From Nonlabens sp. (GTDB lineage Bacteria > Bacteroidota > Bacteroidia > Flavobacteriales > Flavobacteriaceae): a stretch of 5,340 bases of DNA. Under the pieces are notes generated by a model, which was given only the letters and a program-made list of their open reading frames with translations, made no database searches and was not told the DNA's origin. A program made the position numbers and the translations under genes. Of the stretch, positions 1 through 5,340 are shown piece by piece (within the stretch, counting starts at the first letter, position 1; every line of letters begins with the position of its first letter). The stretch lies in NCBI GenBank assembly GCA_023301395.1, contig JALZUY010000012.1, forward strand, positions 1 to 5,340, in the 5' to 3' direction.

Positions 1-1398
1 GCAATCAGTAATCTTAACATTTACAAATTCACCTACTTTATAATTTTCTTTAGGGAATACCGCTACATAGTTTTGTGTATTACGGCCAGCCCATTTTAAA
101 TCAGATTTTTTAGACTCCTTTTCAATAAGGCATTCTACCGTTTTCCCTATAAAGTATTGCGCACGCTCAAGTCCAGTACGACGTTGTACGGTTATAATTT
201 CATTAAGTCTGCGACTTTTAGTTTCCTCTGGAACATCATCTTCCATTTTACGAGCAGCCATTGTTCCTGGTCGTTCTGAATATGTAAACATGAATCCATA
301 ATCATATTTTACATACTCCATAAGACTTAAGGTGTCTTGATGATCTTCTTCAGTCTCCGTAGGGAAACCGGTAATCATATCTTGAGAAACAGAACATTCA
401 GGAATAATAGCATGAACGCGATCGATAAGACTCATGTATTCTTCACGAGTATGTAATCGATTCATTTCTTTTAATATCCTGTTGCTTCCCGATTGTACAG
501 GCAAGTGGATGTAATTACAAATATTTCTATGCTCAGCAATCGCATGTAGTACGTCATCACTTATGTCTTGTGGATTACTCGTTGAAAAGCGAACTCTTAA
601 ATCAGGTTGCGCTGCTGCTACCTGATGCAATAGTTGAGAAAATCCTACTGCTGTAGCTTGAGCCATAGGTGTCGCTTTTGAAAAATCTTTTTTCAAGCCA
701 CCGCCATACCATAAATATGAATCTACATTTTGCCCTAGAAGAGTAATCTCTTTGAATCCTTTAGAAACTAGATCGCTTATTTCTCCAAGAATACTTTGAG
801 GATCGCGACTACGTTCACGACCACGTGTAAATGGAACTACGCAAAACGTACACATGTTATCACAACCACGAGTGATGGAAACAAATGCAGTAACACCATT
901 AGAATTCAATCGTACAGGTGCGATGTCGCCATAGGTCTCTTCTTTAGAAAGAAGAACGTTTACAGCATCGCGTCCTTCATCAATCTCGGCAACTAGATTA
1001 GGTAGGTCCTTATAAGCATCTGGTCCTACTACCATGTCTACGATTTTCTCTTCCTCAAGGAATTTTGCTTTCAAGCGCTCAGCCATACAACCTAGAACTC
1101 CTACTTTCATGTTAGGATTCTTGCGTTCTTTTACTCGATTGTATTTTTCGAGACGTTTACGTACGGTTTGTTCTGCCTTGTCTCTTATCGAGCAAGTGTT
1201 AACTAGAACTAGGTCAGCTTCTTCAAGTATATTTGTAGTATTGAAACCTTCCTTAGCAAGTATGGATGCGACAATCTCAGAGTCTGAGAAATTCATCTGG
1301 CAACCATAACTTTCTATAAATAACTTGCGACTATTCTTGCTGTTTTTCTCCAGCTGTATGGTCGTTCCTTGTTTTTCTTCTTCTATAATCTTTTCCAT
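1..1398 (-). CDS. miaB: tRNA-2-methylthio-N6-dimethylallyladenosine synthase MiaB (3' end cut by window)
   Basis: MiaB is a cytoplasmic radical-SAM enzyme that converts i6A37 to ms2i6A37 in tRNAs reading UNN codons, acting after MiaA. The 466 codons seen contain the full family layout. The N-terminal methylthiotransferase domain (about residues 24-140) carries three cluster-binding cysteines: C33 in YGCQMN, C69 in NTCSIR and C104 in GCMAE. The radical-SAM core has the C179-x3-C183-x2-C186 motif ([10 protein letters not shown]), followed by FTRGRERSR and [16 protein letters not shown]-binding domain starts near residue 415 and is interrupted at VNVKITDC; I expect about 15 residues to be missing. 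The ATG at 1398 is chosen because a GGAG lies 9 nt upstream and a promoter element just beyond it. The acidic/basic leader before KLFIESYGC (about 23 residues) fits my memory of flavobacterial MiaB. The related paralogues MtaB and RimO are less likely, because GCQMN and the overall match are MiaB-like. The gene is transcribed divergently from topA. Confidence 0.96.
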   Translation of the reverse strand, partial: MEKIIEEEKQGTTIQLEKNSKNSRKLFIESYGCQMNFSDSEIVASILAKEGFNTTNILEEADLVLVNTCSIRDKAEQTVRKRLEKYNRVKERKNPNMKVGVLGCMAERLKAKFLEEEKIVDMVVGPDAYKDLPNLVAEIDEGRDAVNVLLSKEETYGDIAPVRLNSNGVTAFVSITRGCDNMCTFCVVPFTRGRERSRDPQSILGEISDLVSKGFKEITLLGQNVDSYLWYGGGLKKDFSKATPMAQATAVGFSQLLHQVAAAQPDLRVRFSTSNPQDISDDVLHAIAEHRNICNYIHLPVQSGSNRILKEMNRLHTREEYMSLIDRVHAIIPECSVSQDMITGFPTETEEDHQDTLSLMEYVKYDYGFMFTYSERPGTMAARKMEDDVPEETKSRRLNEIITVQRRTGLERAQYFIGKTVECLIEKESKKSDLKWAGRNTQNYVAVFPKENYKVGEFVNVKITDC

Positions 1399-1407
1399 CT
1401 ACAGTAA

Positions 1408-1411
1408 CTCC
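1408..1411 (-). promoter_or_regulatory. Shine-Dalgarno-like GGAG before miaB
   Basis: On the minus strand GGAG is followed by 9 nt and then the miaB ATG. It is notable because Bacteroidota genes often lack such a site, and topA in this window has none. It supports the chosen miaB start. Confidence 0.5.
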
Positions 1412-1424
1412 ATTAATAAGTGTG

Positions 1425-1432
1425 CAAAGATA
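1425..1432 (-). promoter_or_regulatory. Probable miaB promoter, -7 element TATCTTTG
   Basis: Read on the minus strand, TATCTTTG matches the Bacteroidota housekeeping -7 consensus TAnnTTTG exactly. It lies about 26 nt upstream of the miaB ATG, implying a leader of roughly 20 nt that includes the GGAG. No clean TTTG -33 box is visible at the usual distance; TGTCA at 1451-1455 is at best a weak substitute. This is inferred from consensus match and position only. Confidence 0.6.
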
Positions 1433-1469
1433 CTAATTTTGACCATTTGGTGACACATTGTCATATTAA

Positions 1470-1481
1470 TGATTGATTTAA
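1470..1481 (+). repeat. 12-nt direct repeat TGATTGATTTAA, copy 1
   Basis: The same 12 bases recur exactly at 1614-1625, on the other side of the 18-bp palindrome. The sequence is simple and AT-rich, so chance is a reasonable explanation, but placement of the pair in a divergent promoter region makes it worth recording. Confidence 0.4.
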
Positions 1482-1483
1482 TT

Positions 1484-1501
1484 ACGCTTTCGCGAAAGCG
1501 T
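1484..1501. repeat. Perfect 18-bp palindrome ACGCTTTCGCGAAAGCGT
   Basis: The sequence equals its own reverse complement over all 18 bases, with no loop, and is GC-rich inside an AT-rich spacer. It lies about 50 bp upstream of the miaB promoter element and about 140 bp upstream of the topA -33 box. I recall this palindrome as a dispersed intergenic repeat in marine flavobacteria, but cannot check that here. It could be a protein-binding site or a REP-like selfish or structural repeat. A terminator is unlikely, because it sits between divergent genes and has no T-run. Confidence 0.75.
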
Positions 1502-1613
1502 GCCTACAAACGCCACTTAAACTACTTAAAGTATTAATTTTCAAAAGAGCTTTTATCAATTTTTCTTGTCCTTATTATATAACCTGCCTATTTTGAACTG
1601 ATTGTGAATTGAT

Positions 1614-1625
1614 TGATTGATTTAA
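1614..1625 (+). repeat. 12-nt direct repeat TGATTGATTTAA, copy 2
   Basis: This is an exact match to 1470-1481. It extends at its 5' side into a short GATT tandem run (1611-1620). It lies about 20 bp upstream of the topA -33 box, so a regulator-binding role is possible but unsupported. Confidence 0.4.
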
Positions 1626-1643
1626 ATTATTGGTTTACAGTTA

Positions 1644-1677
1644 TTTGTAGGATTAAAAAAAAATACACATACCTTTG
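1644..1677 (+). promoter_or_regulatory. Probable topA promoter (TTTG, 22-nt spacer, TACCTTTG)
   Basis: A TTTG at 1644-1647 and TACCTTTG at 1670-1677 match the -33 and -7 elements used by the Bacteroidota primary sigma factor, with a 22-nt spacer in the accepted range. The spacer includes an A-tract at 1655-1663. Transcription would begin near 1682, leaving a leader under 20 nt. There is no Shine-Dalgarno sequence before the topA ATG; the AT-rich leader is typical for the phylum. Confidence 0.75.
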
Positions 1678-1699
1678 CATTCCAAAAATTCAAATCTGA

Positions 1700-4207
1700 A
1701 TGGCAAAGAATCTTGTAATAGTAGAGTCGCCTGCAAAGGCAAAAACCATAGAAAAATTCTTAGGTAAAGACTATAAAGTAGCATCTAGTTTTGGTCATAT
1801 TGCTGACCTACCATCTAAAGAATTAGGTGTAGACGTAGACAAGGATTTCTTGCCTAACTATGTAGTCAACTCAGATAAGAAAGACCTCGTTAAGAAACTC
1901 AAAAAAATGGCTGCCGATGCTGAAATGGTATGGCTAGCGAGTGATGAGGATCGAGAAGGAGAAGCTATTGCATGGCACCTTGCAGAACAGTTGGATCTTA
2001 AAAAAGAGAAAACCAAACGTATTGTGTTTAACGCAATTACAAAAGGCGCTATTCAAAAAGCAATTGAAAATCCACGCCAGATTGATTATGATCTTGTAAA
2101 TGCGCAACAAGCAAGACGTATTCTTGACCGTATTGTAGGTTATGAAATCTCCCCTATTTTATGGAGAAAAGTAAAAGGTGGTGCAAGTGCTGGTCGTGTA
2201 CAGTCGGTTGCAGTACGTTTAATAGTAGAGCGTGAAAATGAGATTGTTAACTTTAAAAGTGATAATTTCTTTAGAATAGACGCAGATTTTACAACCAAAG
2301 AAGGAAGTTTATTAAAAGCAAAATTACCTGGAAACTTAAACTCTCTTAAAGAGGCACAGAGTTTCCTTGAATTAAATAAAGGCGCAAAATTTGAAGTAGG
2401 CGATTTAGTTAAAAAACCTGCAAAAAAGAGTCCTGCTCCACCATTTACAACCTCAACTTTACAACAAGAGGCTTCTCGTAAGTTATTCTACAATGTAAGT
2501 CGCACTATGCAACTTGCACAACGATTGTATGAAGCTGGACTTATTACTTACATGAGGACAGATTCTGTGAACTTGAGTAATGAAGCAAAAAGCGGTGCAA
2601 AAGCTGAAATAGAAAGTGCTTATGGAGAGAAATTCCATAAAGAACGTAACTACAAAGGAAAGTCAAAAGGTGCTCAAGAAGCTCATGAAGCGATTAGACC
2701 TACAGACTTTGCAGTACATAGCGCTGGATTAGATAGAGATCAAACACGTTTATATGAATTAATTTGGAAACGTGCAATCGCTAGTCAAATGAGTGATGCG
2801 CAATTAGAACGTACAAACGTATCTATAACTGCAAATACACATGAAAAGAAATTCACAGCTAGTGGAGAGATCGTGAAATTTGAAGGATTCTTAAAAGTAT
2901 ACCTTGAGAGTACTGATGATGAAGATCTAGAACAACAAGGCTTATTGCCGGCATTAACCGTTGGTCAGGATTTATTAAGTAAAAAAATCACCGCTACAGA
3001 GCGTTTCACTCGACCACCATATCGTTTTACTGAAGCCTCGCTAGTTAAGCAGTTAGAAGAGTTAGGTATAGGTAGACCATCTACTTATGCACCTACTATT
3101 ACTACAATCCAGAATAGAAAGTACGTAGAAAAAGGTATCTCTCAAGGTAGTGAAAGAGCTTATGTTCAATTAACTCTTGCTAAGGATACGATTAAGGAAA
3201 ATGAGCTTACTGAAAAAACTGGAGCAGATAAAGGAAAACTAGTCCCAACAGATGTAGGTCGCGTTGTGAATGACTTTCTTGTAGAGCATTTCAGCAATGT
3301 ATTGGATTATAATTTTACGGCCAAGGTAGAAGAATCCTTTGATAATATTGCCGAAGGTAAAGAAGAGTGGACTGATATGATGAGCCACTTTTATAAAGGT
3401 TTTCATCCTACAGTACAAGACGTAGCAGAAAATGCAGAGCGTGAAGTAGGAGAACGTGTTCTTGGTACTGACGCTAAAACAGGAAAACCTATTAGTGTAC
3501 GTTTAGGTCGTTTTGGAGCTATGGCGCAAATAGGAACGGTGGAGGATGAAGAGAAGCCACAATTTGCAAGTTTATTACCATCTCAGTCATTAAATACAAT
3601 CACGCTAGAAGAAGTGATGGATTTATTTAAACTACCTAGAACTGTAGGAGAATATAATGGATTTCCAGTTGAGGTGAATCAAGGACGTTTTGGTCCTTAT
3701 GTGAAATTCAATGAGAAAACGTTTGTTTCCTTAGAAGAAGGAGATGATCCTATGACACTTACTTTTGAAAGAGCTGGAGAGCTTATTCAAATGAAAGAAA
3801 AAGCAGATGCTCCTATATACTTGTATGATGAGCAACCTGTTACAAAAGGCGTAGGTCGATTTGGCCCTTTTATTAAATGGGCTGGAATGTTTATTTCTGT
3901 AAATAAAAAATACGATTTTGATAACTTATCAAATGACGATATTGAGCAATTGATTAAAGATAAAATTCAGAAAGAAAAGGATAAATTGATTGTCAATTGG
4001 GAAGATGAAGGAATCAGAATTGAGAAAGCACGATGGGGACGACATAATGTTATTAAAGGAAAGACTAAGGTTGAACTTGCAAAAACAATCGATCCACTTT
4101 CTATAACTTTAGAGAAAGCGATCGAACTCGTAGCAAAAAAAGCTCCTAAAAAGAAAACTGCTGCTAAGAAAAAACCAGCTGCTAAAAAGAAAACGACCAA
4201 GAAGTAA
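1700..4207 (+). CDS. topA: DNA topoisomerase I (type IA), complete
   Basis: Type IA topoisomerase relaxes negative supercoils by cutting one DNA strand through a 5'-phosphotyrosine link and passing the other strand. The protein has 835 residues, normal for Bacteroidota TopA. It starts MAKNLVIVESPAKAKTIEKF, with catalytic E9. The TOPRIM acidic triad is D82, D84 and E86 in SDEDREGEA. The core includes SAGRVQSVAVRLIVERE (163-179), the active-site Y284 in LITYMRTDS, and GIGRPSTYAPTI (456-467). The C-terminal part carries four Topo_C-type repeats marked by GRFGAMAQIG (603), GRFGPYVKF (662), GRFGPFIKW (719) and RWGRHNVIKG (778). It ends in a lysine-rich tail (813-835, 13 of 23 residues Lys). There is no cysteine in the whole protein, so the zinc ribbons of the E. 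coli enzyme are absent and the repeats and tail presumably bind DNA instead. The ORF ends in tandem TAA TAG stops, 6 bp before the next gene. Confidence 0.98.
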   Translation: MAKNLVIVESPAKAKTIEKFLGKDYKVASSFGHIADLPSKELGVDVDKDFLPNYVVNSDKKDLVKKLKKMAADAEMVWLASDEDREGEAIAWHLAEQLDLKKEKTKRIVFNAITKGAIQKAIENPRQIDYDLVNAQQARRILDRIVGYEISPILWRKVKGGASAGRVQSVAVRLIVERENEIVNFKSDNFFRIDADFTTKEGSLLKAKLPGNLNSLKEAQSFLELNKGAKFEVGDLVKKPAKKSPAPPFTTSTLQQEASRKLFYNVSRTMQLAQRLYEAGLITYMRTDSVNLSNEAKSGAKAEIESAYGEKFHKERNYKGKSKGAQEAHEAIRPTDFAVHSAGLDRDQTRLYELIWKRAIASQMSDAQLERTNVSITANTHEKKFTASGEIVKFEGFLKVYLESTDDEDLEQQGLLPALTVGQDLLSKKITATERFTRPPYRFTEASLVKQLEELGIGRPSTYAPTITTIQNRKYVEKGISQGSERAYVQLTLAKDTIKENELTEKTGADKGKLVPTDVGRVVNDFLVEHFSNVLDYNFTAKVEESFDNIAEGKEEWTDMMSHFYKGFHPTVQDVAENAEREVGERVLGTDAKTGKPISVRLGRFGAMAQIGTVEDEEKPQFASLLPSQSLNTITLEEVMDLFKLPRTVGEYNGFPVEVNQGRFGPYVKFNEKTFVSLEEGDDPMTLTFERAGELIQMKEKADAPIYLYDEQPVTKGVGRFGPFIKWAGMFISVNKKYDFDNLSNDDIEQLIKDKIQKEKDKLIVNWEDEGIRIEKARWGRHNVIKGKTKVELAKTIDPLSITLEKAIELVAKKAPKKKTAAKKKPAAKKKTTKK

Positions 4208-4213
4208 TAGCAC

Positions 4214-5340
4214 ATGGCCTTTGAGTTTTTAAAACCAGTTAGTGATTCTGCACAAGCTCATGCGATGCTGCAGCCTCAACATACTATAGGTAATGTGATT
4301 GAAATTCATACGGACCATACAGGACTGCCTAATTTAGAAGGAGTTCACATGGTTTTAATCGGTGTTTTGGAAAATCGCCGTGATGAAAATGCGTTGTTGC
4401 AAATTCAGAGTTTAGACCATGTAAGAAAGCAGTTCTATGAACTGTTTCCAGGAAACTGGTCGCTCGACATGGTGGATTTAGGAGATATTCATCCTGGAGA
4501 AACTGTCGAGGATACGTATTATGTGCTCAAACAATTGACTTCTCAGTTATTGATTAAAAAAATCATTCCTATTTATTTAGGTGGTAGTCAAGACTTGATA
4601 TATCCTATTTATAGAGCATTTGATAATATTCATTATATGATTAATGTAGTCAATGTAGATTGTAGATTTGACTTAGGTGATATAGAGCGTCCTATTTCCT
4701 CTCGCAGTTATGTAGGGAAAATGGTGACAGACCAGCCTTATAATTTATTTAATTATAGTAATCTAGGTTTTCAGACTTATTATAATAGTCAGGATGAAAT
4801 TGAATTGTTAGAACGCATGTACTTTGACGCAACCCGATTAGGGCTGCTGGATGATGATATGAGGCAAGCTGAGCCTGTAATGCGCGATGCAGATGTGGTA
4901 GGTGTTGATATGGCTGTTGTAAAGGCTGGTGATACCGCTTTTGCGAAAGCAAATCCAAACGGACTAAGTGGTAAGCAAATATGTAGTTTGTCAAGATATG
5001 CAGGAATAAGTGATCGTACAAAAGTTTTTGGGGTTTTTGAAATCCCCATAGAACCTTCATATACCGGTTCACAGCTAATCGCTGAAATGATATGGTATTT
5101 CATCGAAGGTTATAATTATAGGGCTGGAGAGCATCCTGTAGATATAGAAAAGGGCTGTTTGAAGTATAATGTGCCTGTTGGTGAGGAGGTTTTAACCTTC
5201 TATAGGTCCAGTATTACTGGTAGATGGTGGATTGAATTGCCTTTTATTACAAACGTTAATAATAAACTAAAACAAGATACGTTATTACCATGTACTCGTA
5301 AAGATTATGAACTGGCATGTGATCAAAATATTCCAGATCG
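4214..5340 (+). CDS. Arginase/formimidoylglutamase-family (ureohydrolase-fold) protein, degenerate metal site, 3' end cut by window
   Basis: The 375 full codons give a ureohydrolase-fold protein of the Bacteroidota type usually annotated formimidoylglutamase or arginase; I expect 10-20 residues to be missing. Family landmarks are YLGGSQDL (121-128), NVDCRFDLGD (147-156), YSNLGFQTYY (181-190), VGVDMAVV (229-236), NPNGLSG (247-253) and FGVFEIPIEP (272-281). In active arginases the matching motifs are GGDH, DAHxD and SxDxDxxDP. Here the metal-ligand histidines are replaced by Q126 and R151, and the second aspartate of the last motif by A234, while D149, D153 and D232 remain. A canonical two-manganese centre therefore looks impossible, and the protein may have another role or chemistry. 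No signal peptide or membrane segment is seen, so it is probably cytoplasmic. The ATG lies 6 bp after topA with no promoter between, suggesting co-transcription. Codons 241-246 contain a palindrome-like stretch encoding AFAKA. The family call is firm, the function is not. Confidence 0.85.
   Translation, partial: MAFEFLKPVSDSAQAHAMLQPQHTIGNVIEIHTDHTGLPNLEGVHMVLIGVLENRRDENALLQIQSLDHVRKQFYELFPGNWSLDMVDLGDIHPGETVEDTYYVLKQLTSQLLIKKIIPIYLGGSQDLIYPIYRAFDNIHYMINVVNVDCRFDLGDIERPISSRSYVGKMVTDQPYNLFNYSNLGFQTYYNSQDEIELLERMYFDATRLGLLDDDMRQAEPVMRDADVVGVDMAVVKAGDTAFAKANPNGLSGKQICSLSRYAGISDRTKVFGVFEIPIEPSYTGSQLIAEMIWYFIEGYNYRAGEHPVDIEKGCLKYNVPVGEEVLTFYRSSITGRWWIELPFITNVNNKLKQDTLLPCTRKDYELACDQNIPD
4935..4952 (+). 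repeat. Diverged copy of the 18-bp palindrome inside the arginase-like gene
   Basis: CCGCTTTTGCGAAAGCAA matches the intergenic palindrome at 1484-1501 in 14 of 18 positions; the mismatches are the outermost 5' base, the last two 3' bases and one central C-to-T. It is read in frame as AFAKA (residues 242-246), one of the three possible readings of the palindrome. It lies in the segment before NPNG. Chance similarity is possible, since the matching core is only about 15 bases. Confidence 0.45.

Larger units (their letters stand above)
1399..1699. other. Divergent intergenic region between miaB and topA
   Basis: This AT-rich 301-bp region separates two divergently transcribed genes. It holds a TAnnTTTG-type promoter element facing each way, a perfect 18-bp palindrome, a 12-nt direct repeat (TGATTGATTTAA) flanking that palindrome, and a short tandem ACTTAAA repeat at 1515-1530. 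I see no convincing small ORF, tRNA or riboswitch-like structure. With promoters accounting for only about 35 bp at each end, roughly 200 bp in the middle has no assigned role. Confidence 0.85.

Noticed and set aside
796..1309. Plus-strand open frames of 66 and 91 codons at 796-996 and 1034-1309
   Set aside because: Both lie inside miaB on the opposite strand. Their translations are Ser/Thr/Arg-rich without recognisable motifs, while the minus-strand frame encodes clear MiaB motifs.
1484..1501. The 18-bp palindrome as a rho-independent terminator
   Set aside because: It has no loop and no following T-tract on either strand, and it lies upstream of both genes, where no transcript from within the window would end.
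4140..4204. The A-rich repetitive stretch at the topA 3' end as a non-coding repeat or slippage-prone region
   Set aside because: It stays in frame and encodes the PKKK/AAKKK lysine tail, common in TopA proteins lacking zinc ribbons. It is best explained as coding sequence.
3967..4215. Minus-strand open frame of 82 codons opposite the topA 3' end
   Set aside because: It is the antisense of the lysine-rich TopA tail, which gives a Phe/Ala/Leu-rich pseudo-membrane sequence. It has no independent support.
4749..5103. Two overlapping minus-strand open frames of 107 and 104 codons (4749-5072 and 4789-5103)
   Set aside because: Both are antisense to the arginase-like gene, whose plus-strand frame has clear family motifs. 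They overlap each other in different frames and resemble nothing I recognise.

Overview
The window looks like a piece of a Bacteroidota chromosome, most likely a marine member of the Flavobacteriaceae. The grounds are low-GC codon use, TAnnTTTG-type promoter elements with little Shine-Dalgarno signal, protein sequences that read like flavobacterial versions of each family, and a perfect ACGCTTTCGCGAAAGCGT palindrome that I recall as recurrent in marine flavobacterial genomes. The taxon call is from recognition, not a database search.

Layout. The left quarter (1-1398, minus strand) is miaB, the radical-SAM tRNA methylthiotransferase, cut by the window edge just before its C-terminus. A 301-bp divergent intergenic region (1399-1699) holds a promoter for each flanking gene, the 18-bp palindrome and AT-rich direct repeats. 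On the plus strand follow topA (1700-4207), a complete DNA topoisomerase I of 835 residues, and, 6 bp further on, an arginase/formimidoylglutamase-fold protein (from 4214) that runs off the right edge a few residues short of its expected end. topA and the arginase-like gene are probably co-transcribed.

How the genes relate. miaB and topA are housekeeping genes (tRNA position-37 modification and relaxation of negative supercoils) with no direct biochemical link; they share only the divergent regulatory region. The arginase-like protein has lost several metal-binding residues of the ureohydrolase family, so its enzymatic activity is doubtful.

I see no mobile element, CRISPR array, tRNA or rRNA, and no clearly new multi-gene system. 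The most interesting points are the loss of metal ligands in the arginase-like protein and a diverged copy of the intergenic palindrome inside that gene, read as the peptide AFAKA.
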